In this document: one piece after another, positions 17,686 to 26,748 of the stretch
How the letters are laid out: every line of letters begins with the position of its first letter
Numbering within the stretch: position 1 is the first letter of the stretch
Source of the DNA: Marinobacter sp. 2_MG-2023
GTDB lineage: Bacteria; Pseudomonadota; Gammaproteobacteria; Pseudomonadales; Oleiphilaceae
Direction: 5' to 3'
Assembly: GCF_030546935.1 (NCBI RefSeq)
Contig: NZ_JAUOPH010000005.1
Location: 1-64,000, forward strand
Length of the DNA: 64,000 nt
Position numbers and translations under genes: made by a program
The notes under the pieces: generated by a model
What the model was told of the DNA's origin: nothing
What the model saw: only the letters and a program-made list of their open reading frames with translations
Database searches by the model: none

Positions 17686-19079
17686 CTCGCTACTGTTGCG
17701 CGCGGACGATAACGAAACAGTCTCCATCCCAGCAACATGCTGGCCGACGCCAGGCCCCCGGTAAGCCCTATCCAGAATCCCGCAGCTCCCATAGCCGGGG
17801 CAATAACATCGGTAAACGTCAGAATATAGCCGAGCGGCAAGCCCACGCCCCAGAATGAGAACAACATGATCAACAAAGGGATGCCTGTATCCTTGTAGCC
17901 TCTCAGGGCGCTGATGCAGGTAACCTGGATAACATCGGCAACCTGGAAAAATGCCGCAAACATCAACAAGCGAATGGTCACTGCCTGTACATCTGTATCG
18001 CTGGTGTAGAGGGCCGCAATGCCCTGTGAGAAAACGAACAGGAGAGTTGCAAACACCAGAGCCGTAGCGGAGGCCAGAATCAGCGAGCTGCGGGAAATCA
18101 GTCGTGCCGTATCCGGCGCACCCGCACCAATAAGGAAGCTGACTCTCAAAGTAAGCGCCATGCCGATACTCAGCGGCAGCATGAACAGCAAAGACACCAC
18201 GTTCAGTGCGATCTGGTGCCCTGCTACGACGATAGGACCCAGTGGCGCGAGAAACAACGCGATCACAGCGAACACGCTGGCTTCCACAAAAATCGTAACG
18301 CCAATGGGAATGCCAATGCTCAGAATATAGCGAATCAGGGTTGAATTGGGCTTTGCCCAGTCTGCAATCAGGTGGAATTTTTTATAGAGCTGGCTCCGGC
18401 TGAGGTAGGTCAGCAGCGCTATCGCGGCAACTCCGTTCGAAACTGATGTTGCCCAGCCACAACCAATACCGCCCATGGCCGGCAGCCCGAGCTTGCCGTA
18501 AATGAAGATATAGTTCATCGGCAGGTTAATCAGCGTGCTCAGTACCGAGAACGCCATAATGACGCGGGTATGCCCTAGCCCATCGGTAAGCCCGCGCAGG
18601 GCGGTCATGAGCAGCAGGGCTGGAATGCCCCATGCAAAAGCGTTCAGGTAACCCTGGGTTATACCGGCAGTGTTGGCTTCGAGTTTGAGCCCTTCCAGAA
18701 CCGGGTGGACGTTTGTCAGCAATAGGATCATTACAACAGAGCCAACACCGGCGAGGTATAAGCCTTGCCAGGTAGCCGGCATTATTTTTTCTGGCGTACG
18801 TGCGCCGTTGTAACCGGAAATGATCGGCTGCAGTGCCCCGAGCATGCCCATAAAAAACAGGAATAATGGCATCCAGAGACTGCTGCCAATGCCTACGCCC
18901 GCCAGATCCTCGGCGCTGGCGTGGCCAGCCATCACCGTATCGATAACGCCGTTGGCCATCTGGGCTATCTGAGCTATCAAAATTGGTCCGCCCAGTATCG
19001 CCAGCGTCTTCCATTCGGTTAGTGTCCGCGAGACGAGAGACGTACGTACTTCCGGCAGTGGCTGGTGGGTTTCGTCCAT
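17682..19079 (-). CDS. MATE-family multidrug efflux transporter
   Basis: A 465-residue inner-membrane antiporter with about twelve helices in two related halves. The NorM-type signatures GGPILIAQIAQMANGVIDTV and, in the second half, the matching GIPIGVTIFVEASVFAVIAL are visible. Such pumps export cationic drugs or metabolites in exchange for sodium or protons. It converges with the frameshifted cyclase with a four-base overlap at a palindromic CTAG. Confidence 0.92.
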   Translation of the reverse strand: MDETHQPLPEVRTSLVSRTLTEWKTLAILGGPILIAQIAQMANGVIDTVMAGHASAEDLAGVGIGSSLWMPLFLFFMGMLGALQPIISGYNGARTPEKIMPATWQGLYLAGVGSVVMILLLTNVHPVLEGLKLEANTAGITQGYLNAFAWGIPALLLMTALRGLTDGLGHTRVIMAFSVLSTLINLPMNYIFIYGKLGLPAMGGIGCGWATSVSNGVAAIALLTYLSRSQLYKKFHLIADWAKPNSTLIRYILSIGIPIGVTIFVEASVFAVIALFLAPLGPIVVAGHQIALNVVSLLFMLPLSIGMALTLRVSFLIGAGAPDTARLISRSSLILASATALVFATLLFVFSQGIAALYTSDTDVQAVTIRLLMFAAFFQVADVIQVTCISALRGYKDTGIPLLIMLFSFWGVGLPLGYILTFTDVIAPAMGAAGFWIGLTGGLASASMLLGWRLFRYRPRATVAS

Positions 19080-19239
19080 AAAGCGTTGATCCGAAGGGCT
19101 GGAGCCAATAGATATTCAAGGATGAATTGCAGGCACGGCATTCTACCTGAACGTGAGAGGCATCGTTATAGGGGGTTGTCGCGCAAAGACGCTGAAACTC
19201 CCTTTAAAACCCGCTAAAGTACACGCCCGATTCATACAG

Positions 19240-20169
19240 ATGGCAGTCAATATGGGACTCCTGGTTTTTGTAACAGTACTCTGGGCTTTTTCCTTCAGCC
19301 TGATTGGCGAGTTTCTTGCCGGTCAGGTCGACAGCGATTTCGCGGTACTCAGCCGGGTGTTACTGGCAACGTTGATATTCTTGCCGTTTACCCGCTGGCG
19401 GGGCGTGCCAGGAGGGCTGAAGCTGGGTGTGCTGGTAACAGGCATGTTGCAGTTCGGTATCACGTATCTGTGCCTCTATCGCTCGTTCAGCTACCTGACG
19501 GTGCCGGAAGTCCTGCTGTTCACCATATTCACCCCCCTCTACGTAACTCTGCTTGACGATGCCCTGTCTCGCCGGTTCTCCCCTGTTGCTCTGATTGCAG
19601 CTGCAATAGCGACGCTCGGTGCCGGTATCATTCGCTACGACGGGCTCAGCGAGGATTTCATTACTGGCTTCCTGCTGTTGCAGGTTGCAAATTTCACCTT
19701 TGCGGCGGGTCAGGTGGGCTACAAGCATGTAATGCAGCGTTTCCCGGTTGATCTCCCCGCGTATCGCACCTTCGGTTACTTCTTCATGGGGGCACTGACC
19801 ATTGCTTTGCCTTCCTTTATCGTGTTCGGAAACGCCGAGCGCCTGCCGGCGACCGCGTTGCAGTGGGGCATTCTGACCTGGCTGGGCCTGGCAGCGTCCG
19901 GGCTCGGGCTCTTCCTATGGAATCGTGGTGCCTGCCGTGTGGATGCCGGCACACTCGCTATAATGAATAACGCCCTGGTGCCCGCCGGATTGTTGGTAAA
20001 CCTGCTTATATGGAATCGCGATGCGGACCTGGTGAGGCTTGCAGTGGGCGGGGGCGTTATCGCTCTGTCCCTGTGGTTCAACGCACGCTTGCATCCGCGG
20101 GCCCGGCTGGCCGGTACTGGCATCCCGGAGCCAGTGCTGGCAGAATCGCCCCCTAATCGCCGGGGCTAG
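19240..20169 (+). CDS. EamA/DMT-family permease
   Basis: A roughly 309-residue membrane protein of the drug/metabolite transporter superfamily, made of two EamA repeats of five helices each. The N-terminal GLLVFVTVLWAFSFSLIGEF is typical. The substrate is unknown; relatives are annotated as carboxylate/amino-acid/amine transporters. The start is uncertain: ATG 19240 or 19252, with no strong ribosome site, while an upstream GTG-type leader at 19153 would add 29 basic residues. It ends 62 bases before the NSS transporter gene. Confidence 0.85.
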   Translation: MAVNMGLLVFVTVLWAFSFSLIGEFLAGQVDSDFAVLSRVLLATLIFLPFTRWRGVPGGLKLGVLVTGMLQFGITYLCLYRSFSYLTVPEVLLFTIFTPLYVTLLDDALSRRFSPVALIAAAIATLGAGIIRYDGLSEDFITGFLLLQVANFTFAAGQVGYKHVMQRFPVDLPAYRTFGYFFMGALTIALPSFIVFGNAERLPATALQWGILTWLGLAASGLGLFLWNRGACRVDAGTLAIMNNALVPAGLLVNLLIWNRDADLVRLAVGGGVIALSLWFNARLHPRARLAGTGIPEPVLAESPPNRRG

Positions 20170-20231
20170 TGGCGGATCCGTCACACCGGCTCTCTTTTAA
20201 GCTTCCTTAGCCGAAAGCACAGGAACACAAC

Positions 20232-21629
20232 ATGACTCAGCTTAACCCGGCCTCGGGTAACGATACCGGGGCCGCTCGCGGCCTCTGGTCTTCCCGCTTT
20301 GCATTTATCCTCGCAGCAACCGGATCCGCCGTTGGCCTCGGCAACATATGGAAATTTCCTTATGTCACGGGCGAGAATGGCGGCGGCGCCTTTGTTCTGG
20401 TTTACCTGCTGTGTATTGCTATTATCGGTGTGCCGATCATGATGGCCGAGATTTTCGTGGGTCGCAGCGGCCGTCACAACCCGATTGGCAGCATGCGTCT
20501 GGTTGCCGAGCGTAACCTCAGTTCGCCGGCCTGGCGTATTCCCGCCGTCATCGGGATGATCGCAGCGTTTGCAATACTTTCCTTCTATTCCGTTATTGGT
20601 GGCTGGGCCGCTTCTTACATAGGCCACGCGGCCATGGGCGACTTCACCGGCGGTAATGGGGACTCCATCGGCGAGCTGTTCAGTGGTTTGCTGGCCAGCC
20701 CGAAGCAACTTCTGGCATGGCACACTTTGTTTATGGCTTTAGTTGTGCTGGTGGTATCCCGCGGCCTGAAAGGCGGCCTGGAGCGCGCTGTGACAATTCT
20801 GATGCCGGCGCTTTTTCTACTGCTGCTTATTGCAGTTGGCTACGCCACCACCACTGGCCATTTCAGCGAAGCTGTAAGTTTTCTGTTTACGCCAAACTTT
20901 GAGGCGCTGACCATCAACGGTGTGCTGATTGCTTTGGGTCATGCGTTTTTTACGCTCAGCCTGGGCATGGCCATTATGATGGCGTATGGCTCATACCTTG
21001 GTCGTGACGTGCCCGTAGGACGCACAGCGGTGAGCATTGCGTTGATGGATACGGTTGTTGCTTTGTTGGCGGGCCTGGCGATTTTTCCGGTGGTTTTTGC
21101 CAACGGTCTTGAAGCCAGTGCCGGGCCTGGGCTGATTTTCCAGACCTTGCCATTGGCGTTCGGTAATATGCCCATGGGCAGCCTGTTCGGCACGCTTTTC
21201 TTTGTGTTGTTGTTGTTTGCTGCCTGGACTTCCGGCATATCCTTGCTTGAACCCGTAGTGGAATGGGTTGAGGAAAACACCAGCCTGGAGCGCTCGGGCA
21301 GTGCCATTGTTGTTGGTGTGCTTTGCTGGCTTCTGGGTATTGCCTCTATCCTGTCGCTGAACGTCTGGTCTGGTTTCGCACCACTCGACATGTTCGCGCG
21401 TTTTGAAGGCAAGACGATTTTTGACTTGCTGGACTTCTTTACGGCCAACATCCTGTTGCCTTTGTCCGGTTTGCTGACAGCGATCTTTGTTGGCTGGTTT
21501 GTTGCCAAAGAATCCCTGAAAGCTGACGTGAAACTGAGCGAGGGTGCGTTCACCTTGTGGCTGTACTTGTTGCGCTTCGTTACTCCGGTAGCGGTTGTGA
21601 TTGTGTTTGTTTATAACTTGCTAGCGTAA
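20232..21629 (+). CDS. Sodium-dependent transporter (NSS/SNF family)
   Basis: A 465-residue neurotransmitter:sodium symporter family protein related to LeuT/TnaT. The hallmark first helix is present (FILAATGSAVGLGNIWKFPY), and the remaining sequence holds about eleven hydrophobic helices. It imports an amino acid with sodium. A terminator follows directly. With the AGCS symporter it indicates a sodium-based amino acid uptake economy. Confidence 0.93.
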   Translation: MTQLNPASGNDTGAARGLWSSRFAFILAATGSAVGLGNIWKFPYVTGENGGGAFVLVYLLCIAIIGVPIMMAEIFVGRSGRHNPIGSMRLVAERNLSSPAWRIPAVIGMIAAFAILSFYSVIGGWAASYIGHAAMGDFTGGNGDSIGELFSGLLASPKQLLAWHTLFMALVVLVVSRGLKGGLERAVTILMPALFLLLLIAVGYATTTGHFSEAVSFLFTPNFEALTINGVLIALGHAFFTLSLGMAIMMAYGSYLGRDVPVGRTAVSIALMDTVVALLAGLAIFPVVFANGLEASAGPGLIFQTLPLAFGNMPMGSLFGTLFFVLLLFAAWTSGISLLEPVVEWVEENTSLERSGSAIVVGVLCWLLGIASILSLNVWSGFAPLDMFARFEGKTIFDLLDFFTANILLPLSGLLTAIFVGWFVAKESLKADVKLSEGAFTLWLYLLRFVTPVAVVIVFVYNLLA

Positions 21630-21646
21630 AAGCTGTGGAAAAAAGA

Positions 21647-21683
21647 AAGCCCGGATGGTCATAATTCCTTCCGGGCTTTTTTG
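21647..21683. terminator. Rho-independent terminator after the NSS transporter
   Basis: Hairpin with arms AAAGCCCGGAAGG-like and CCTTCCGGGCTTT and a T-run (TTTTTT) on the plus strand. A-rich sequence on the other side lets it also serve the convergent gene ending at 21705. Confidence 0.85.
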
Positions 21684-21704
21684 TGCATGAAGCCTGCGTA
21701 GAAA

Positions 21705-22304
21705 TCAGTCTTCGTCATCTTCTGCGATAGCTCGCAGAGCCTCCAGGTGAGGCTTCACGGCTTCAATGTCGGCCGAGGGAGCCGCGCTGGCCTGCTGTGT
21801 CATCCCGAGGGCGGCCTGCATTGACGCTCGCATCTGGGCCTTTTGCTGCGCGCTCATGTGAGGGCTGTTCTCGATCTCAGCCATGGCGCTTTCCATTTCT
21901 TTTTCGATTGCGGGATTCTGGCCTGCCATTTCAATCGCTATCCAGGCGCCGTAAATACGATCACCTGTGGCCGCCCACTCGTCGAGGTTATTGAAGCCGT
22001 GATCCTGGACCAGGTCTTCCAGGCGATCGTATGCCTCCTCGCCTTTTAACTCTTCAATGGACGATGAGAAAATTTTCGAAAAATCCGGTGCTTCATTGTC
22101 CTGAAGGGTTTCGTCGTCCTGTCGGTCGTCCAGATCTTCAAATTCTGGCTCCAGAGCCTGAGCTTTTTCCAGGGTCGTTATGAAGGAGCGGATTTCTTTA
22201 TCGGTCAGGTTTTCAGCGTGGGCACTGAACGATATCAGAGACAACATGAATGCCAGCACGGTGATAAGCTGGCGGTAATAAGAGTTGGGCTGTTGAGGGT
22301 TCAT
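21705..22304 (-). CDS. Periplasmic hypothetical protein, acidic and helical
   Basis: A 199-residue protein I do not recognise. A signal peptide (VLAFMLSLISFSAHA|EN) marks it as periplasmic. The mature part is rich in Glu, Asp, Ala and Met and appears almost wholly helical, with MSAQQKAQMRASMQAALGMT near the end. I chose ATG 22304, preceded by a perfect AAGGAG, over a longer frame to 22499. It is transcribed divergently from an OmpR-type two-component system, 210 bases apart, which suggests control by that system or a role as its periplasmic accessory factor; this is inference from position only. Confidence 0.8.
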   Translation of the reverse strand: MNPQQPNSYYRQLITVLAFMLSLISFSAHAENLTDKEIRSFITTLEKAQALEPEFEDLDDRQDDETLQDNEAPDFSKIFSSSIEELKGEEAYDRLEDLVQDHGFNNLDEWAATGDRIYGAWIAIEMAGQNPAIEKEMESAMAEIENSPHMSAQQKAQMRASMQAALGMTQQASAAPSADIEAVKPHLEALRAIAEDDED

Positions 22305-22514
22305 AGAGCTCTCCTTGATGGTGGGTTTCCGGTTCCGTCCGCCCGGAATAGTTAATAGCCTAGGCCCAAATACAGGTACTGCCAAGCCATAGGCTCCGGC
22401 TTTTCTCTGGTAACTTTCCTGTGTGACAGATTCGTGAAGTTTTCGCGTTAGACTGCAGGGCAAAACCCCACCATGATGGGGGGCGAATAGCCCAGACAAG
22501 CAAGCCGGAGAGCC

Positions 22515-23216
22515 ATGACAAGAACGGTATTAATTATTGAGGATAACCCTGGGATCGGGGAGCTGGTCAGCATGCAAGTCAAGGATCTGAGTATGCAGCC
22601 GGTTTTGGTCGACCGGGGAGATGATGGCCTTGAGCGATTTAAAAAGGGCGACATTGATCTGGTTATTCTTGACCTTATGCTGCCGGGGATGGATGGCCTT
22701 TCAGTGTGCCGGGAAATCCGTGCGACTCCGGGCTATGTTCCAGTGCTTATGCTGACAGCGAAAAGCACAGAGCTGGACCGGGTGCTTGGCCTCGAAATGG
22801 GCGCAGATGATTACCTGACCAAGCCCTTCAGCGTTGCCGAACTGGCAGCCCGCATCAAAGCCCTGTTTCGTCGAGTTGATGCGCTTTCTACCCGCGTAAA
22901 CGAGCAAGTGAAAGCAGAGGAGGTGGAAGTGGGCGGGCTCAGGATAGACCCTGACCGACGCCGGGTGTTTGTTCATGGTAGCGAAGCGGAGCTCACTGCC
23001 CGTGAATTCGACTTGCTCTGGCACTTTGCCTGCAATCGGGGACGTGTATTCAGTCGCGCACAGTTGCTGGACGCCGTATGGGGTTACAACCATGAGGGCT
23101 ACGAGCACACAGTGAATACCCACATCAATCGTCTACGCAACAAGATTGAAACCAATCCGGCCGATCCCCGTTATGTGCAGACGGTGTGGGGAGTCGGTTA
23201 CCGGTTTCTGGACTGA
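22515..23216 (+). CDS. OmpR/PhoB-type response regulator
   Basis: A 233-residue regulator: an N-terminal receiver with acidic pocket (IIEDN), phosphorylated Asp in LVILDLMLPGMDG and Lys in LTKPFS, and a C-terminal winged helix (about 135-230, ending YVQTVWGVGYRFL). It is phosphorylated by the kinase encoded three bases downstream and then binds DNA. Its own target is unknown; the divergent periplasmic gene is a candidate. Confidence 0.93.
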   Translation: MTRTVLIIEDNPGIGELVSMQVKDLSMQPVLVDRGDDGLERFKKGDIDLVILDLMLPGMDGLSVCREIRATPGYVPVLMLTAKSTELDRVLGLEMGADDYLTKPFSVAELAARIKALFRRVDALSTRVNEQVKAEEVEVGGLRIDPDRRRVFVHGSEAELTAREFDLLWHFACNRGRVFSRAQLLDAVWGYNHEGYEHTVNTHINRLRNKIETNPADPRYVQTVWGVGYRFLD

Positions 23217-23219
23217 ACT

Positions 23220-24725
23220 ATGGCACGCCCCCTGTTTCAAACCCTGTATGCACGGCTGGCCCTCGGCCTGTTCCTGCTGCTCGTGACTGTTGGCGGACTA
23301 TTTACCGTGCTGAGTCTTTACTCGGTGCGGGAGTATAGCGCGGCGGTGAACCAGGCGCTCAACCGCGACCTGGCCAGCCATCTGGTTTCTGATCGCAACC
23401 TGGTTACCGGCGGCAGGATTAATCATAGCGAGCTGGAGCGCCTGTTTGAACTCTATATGACCATCAATCCCAGCATCGAAATCTATTTGCTGGACCAGGA
23501 AGGGCTCATTCTTTCCTATTCTGCCAACCCGGCCAAAATCAAGCGTAAGCACGTATCTTTGGAGCCTATTCACAGGCTCCTGGAAAATCCGCAAGCTTAC
23601 CCTCTGCAAGGCGACGACCCGCGAAGCCATGATCGACGCAAAGTCTTTTCTGTAACCCCGGTACCCAATGCGGAGAATCCCACGGGTTATCTGTATGTTG
23701 TGCTTCGGGGTGAAGAATATGATTTCGTAGAAAGCATGGTCCACAGTGATCGTCTCATGCAGATGGGCGGTGGCGCTCTGGGAATCAGCCTTTTCGTGGG
23801 GTTGCTGGCGGGGCTGGTATTCTTTCGACTGCTTACACGACGTCTGTCCCGGCTGACCGCTCGTGTGGAGGCTTTTGAAGCGGAAGCAAAAGGGGCCATG
23901 AATACTGGTGACGCAGAGGACAACGGTGTTGCCGGGGATGACGTGGATTATTTGGCTGCCAGGTTTGATCAGATGGCTGCCCGCATTGCCGGCCAACTGG
24001 AGTTGCTGAAAGACAAAGATCACCAGCGCCGCCAACTGGTGGCCCAGGTGTCCCACGATTTACGCACTCCTTTGGCATCCATTCAGGGGTATCTGGAAAC
24101 GCTGGGTATGAAACAGCAGGAGCTGAGCCCTGAGGAACGCCGGCGTTTTCTGAATGTGGCGTTGGCTGAAACTTTGCGTCTCAGCAAGCTTGTGGACGAA
24201 CTTTTTGAACTGGCAGCTTTGGATGCTCGTGAGCGGCAACCCTTTGCGGAGCCGTTCATGCCGGCGGAACTTCTGCACGATGTAGTGCAAAAGCACCGGC
24301 CGAAGGCAGAACAGGCGGGCGTTACCCTGAGTATTGTTAGCGTGCAACCTGCGATGGTACTCGCAGATATCGCCATGACCGAGCGGGTTCTGGATAATCT
24401 GATAGGTAACGCGATTGATCACTCACCGAAGGACGCCAAGGTCGAACTGAGTGTGTCGGCAGATAGCGATGGTGTCGAAATCTGTGTTCGTGATGGCGGG
24501 GAAGGCATTGCCTCAGCGGACATTGAGCATGTTTTTGATCCGTTCTATCAGGCGCCTGGTGCCATCCGTAACGGACATGCCGGGCTGGGCCTTGCTATTG
24601 CCCGCCGGATGGCGGAATTGCAGCGAGGGAAAGTCTCTGTTGAAAGTCAGCCGGGGGCCGGCGCCAGGTTCAGTTTCTGGCTGCCTTTGGCAGATTCGAC
24701 GGCAAAAGAATCCACGGCGTTATAG
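23220..24725 (+). CDS. Sensor histidine kinase
   Basis: A 501-residue membrane kinase with TM1 (about 12-32), a periplasmic sensor of about 140 residues, TM2 (about 180-202), a HAMP linker, the H-box VSHDLRTPLASIQGYLETL, and an ATPase domain with N (DNLIGNAIDHS), G1 (VRDGGEGI) and G2 (GHAGLGLAIA) boxes. It partners the regulator just upstream. The signal is unknown. Confidence 0.93.
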   Translation: MARPLFQTLYARLALGLFLLLVTVGGLFTVLSLYSVREYSAAVNQALNRDLASHLVSDRNLVTGGRINHSELERLFELYMTINPSIEIYLLDQEGLILSYSANPAKIKRKHVSLEPIHRLLENPQAYPLQGDDPRSHDRRKVFSVTPVPNAENPTGYLYVVLRGEEYDFVESMVHSDRLMQMGGGALGISLFVGLLAGLVFFRLLTRRLSRLTARVEAFEAEAKGAMNTGDAEDNGVAGDDVDYLAARFDQMAARIAGQLELLKDKDHQRRQLVAQVSHDLRTPLASIQGYLETLGMKQQELSPEERRRFLNVALAETLRLSKLVDELFELAALDARERQPFAEPFMPAELLHDVVQKHRPKAEQAGVTLSIVSVQPAMVLADIAMTERVLDNLIGNAIDHSPKDAKVELSVSADSDGVEICVRDGGEGIASADIEHVFDPFYQAPGAIRNGHAGLGLAIARRMAELQRGKVSVESQPGAGARFSFWLPLADSTAKESTAL

Positions 24726-24803
24726 ATTCGTAAGAATTAAGGAACGTTTTGGTGAAATCACGGCGATAGCATGGCTTATGTTATTTCTGTCAGGAGAGTT
24801 GTT

Positions 24804-26000
24804 ATGAACCGAAAAATACTCGCTATGGTCACCGCGCTGCTTGTTGCGGTTACCGGCGCTTTCTATGCCGCCGTTGCCACAGCCGAAAAGACCGCGGTTG
24901 CCACCAACGAATACGCGCCTTCAGACCCTGGCCTGAAAGTCGCCACCTTCGCCGGGGGTTGTTTCTGGTGTGTGGAAGCTGGTTACGAAAAGATTCCAGG
25001 CGTGGTGGAGGCTGTCTCTGGATATGCAGGGGGAGATGAGTCCGATCCAAGCTATCAGCAGGTCGCTTCAGGCAGCACGGGGCACACCGAAGCGGTGCAG
25101 GTTTACTATGACCCGAAAGAAATCACTTACGAGGGTTTGCTGCAAGGCCTCTGGCGGATGATGAACCCGACGGATGCAAATGGTCAGTTTGTCGACCGTG
25201 GGAAGCAGTATCGCCCTGCGATTTTCTACCACAACGCTGAACAGGAGCGTATGGCAGAAGCGGCTAAAAAAGAACTGCAGGCCTCAGGTGTATACGAAAA
25301 CCCGGTGGTGATCGAAATTACGCCATTGAAGACTTTCTATGCGGCTGAGGGGTATCACCAGGATTACTACAAGAAAAATCCGGTGCGCTACAAGATCTAC
25401 ACGTTCAATTCCGGCCGTTATCAGTTCATTGAAGATGTGTATGGTGAGGATTACGAGCTCGACTTCAGTCAGTTCAAGCCAGCGGCCAAAGCTGACGATA
25501 ACGCTGGTATGGCAGAGGGAGAGCAGGCAGGGATGAAAGGCTTTGATCCGCAAACCTTCGTCAAGCCGGATGCAGAGACCCTGAAACAGCGTTTGACCAA
25601 TACGCAGTATGAAATAACGCAGAACGACGGCACCGAGCGAGCGTTCAATAATCCCTACTGGGATAACAAACGCCCGGGCATTTACGTGGATATTGTATCG
25701 GGCGAACCGCTGTTTTCCTCCCGTGACAAGTATAAGTCCGGAACCGGCTGGCCGAGCTTTACCCGCCCGCTGAGCTCAGACATGGTCGTGGAAAAGGATG
25801 ATACCAAGTTCTTCATGACGCGTACCGAGATACGCAGTCGCTTTGCCGATTCGCACCTGGGCCACGTGTTCAACGATGGCCCGGCGCCCACCGGTCTGCG
25901 CTATTGCATGAATTCAGCCGCAATGAAATTCATCCCTTTGGAAGACATGGCTGAAGCAGGCTACGGTGACTGGATTGCTCAGGTGAAGGGCGAGCAATAA
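24804..26000 (+). CDS. msrAB: Periplasmic MsrA-MsrB fusion (methionine sulfoxide reductase)
   Basis: A 398-residue exported enzyme that repairs both stereoisomers of methionine sulfoxide. After the signal peptide (cleaved near ATA|EK), the MsrA domain (about 40-200) has the catalytic GGCFWC. After a spacer, the MsrB domain (about 255-390) ends with the catalytic cysteine in [11 protein letters not shown]. The two CxxC zinc sites of many MsrB proteins are absent, so this is the zinc-free type. ATG 24804 follows AGGAG and gives a clean signal peptide; an upstream start at 24771 is less likely. The electron donor is not encoded nearby. Confidence 0.93.
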   Translation: MNRKILAMVTALLVAVTGAFYAAVATAEKTAVATNEYAPSDPGLKVATFAGGCFWCVEAGYEKIPGVVEAVSGYAGGDESDPSYQQVASGSTGHTEAVQVYYDPKEITYEGLLQGLWRMMNPTDANGQFVDRGKQYRPAIFYHNAEQERMAEAAKKELQASGVYENPVVIEITPLKTFYAAEGYHQDYYKKNPVRYKIYTFNSGRYQFIEDVYGEDYELDFSQFKPAAKADDNAGMAEGEQAGMKGFDPQTFVKPDAETLKQRLTNTQYEITQNDGTERAFNNPYWDNKRPGIYVDIVSGEPLFSSRDKYKSGTGWPSFTRPLSSDMVVEKDDTKFFMTRTEIRSRFADSHLGHVFNDGPAPTGLRYCMNSAAMKFIPLEDMAEAGYGDWIAQVKGEQ

Positions 26001-26019
26001 GCCTGGCAGATTCGGGGCC

Positions 26020-26748
26020 TCAGAGCCACAAATCGCCAATAGGCGTTTGCGGGCTGAAGTGATGACGTATCTGGGCCTGCAGCAGTTCCGCCGTGGCAAT
26101 GGCATCAATCAGCGCGTTATGGGCAGCGTAATGAGGCAGCCCATAACGCGTCCTGCTGTCGGCCAGGCGAATAGATATCGGTTTTTCACCAATCAGACGT
26201 TTGAAGAATGAAGGCTGCCGGTTCGGGTGCAGGTGCGCTTCAATGGCCATGGTATCGATTACCGGAAAACGTATGCCTTCATTCAGGCGGTACTGCAGCG
26301 CGACATTCAGGAACGGCCGTTCAATATGGCGGAAATGTACCACGGGAATACGGCCATTCAGGCTGGCAAAGACGTCATCAAGTATCTCTGACAGGTCCGG
26401 TGCTTCTTCTATGTCGGCGTGGGTGATGCCATGAAAGGTAACCGACACCTGGTGTAATGGTAATCTGGGGCAGACAACCCAGTGCCTGGCCTGGCTAAGG
26501 TCAATGGCATCCAGCGTAAAGGGCACCAGCCCAATACTGACAATAGAGTGTCCTTCCGGGTCTAGGCCGGTGGTTTCAAAGTCCAGCGCCACCAAGGGTA
26601 CTTCCGAGACATGTGTGTCGGGAGACACACAGCCGGCTTCGTAAAAAGCCTTCAGTACGCTTGCCTTGGCACGGTTTGCCAGGGCATGGTATTGCGCCGG
26701 CCACGGCAGGCGTTTGATCTCATCGGGCACGGTTGGCACTTCAGACAT
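26020..26748 (-). CDS. DnaQ-like DEDDh 3'-5' exonuclease
   Basis: A 242-residue exonuclease-fold protein. Exo I is VALDFETTGLDPEGHSIVSI, Exo II is near VTFHGITHADIEEAPDLSEI, and Exo III is HNALIDAIATAELLQ with the His/Asp pair of the DEDDh class. It overlaps the end of the upstream cNMP/CBS/DUF294 gene by eight bases. This gene pair is common in gammaproteobacteria, and the partner may regulate the nuclease. The in vivo substrate is unknown. Confidence 0.88.
   Translation of the reverse strand: MSEVPTVPDEIKRLPWPAQYHALANRAKASVLKAFYEAGCVSPDTHVSEVPLVALDFETTGLDPEGHSIVSIGLVPFTLDAIDLSQARHWVVCPRLPLHQVSVTFHGITHADIEEAPDLSEILDDVFASLNGRIPVVHFRHIERPFLNVALQYRLNEGIRFPVIDTMAIEAHLHPNRQPSFFKRLIGEKPISIRLADSRTRYGLPHYAAHNALIDAIATAELLQAQIRHHFSPQTPIGDLWL

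Noticed and set aside
19153..19239. Longer N-terminus for the EamA permease
   Set aside because: The extra residues are basic, have no ribosome site and precede the typical first helix.
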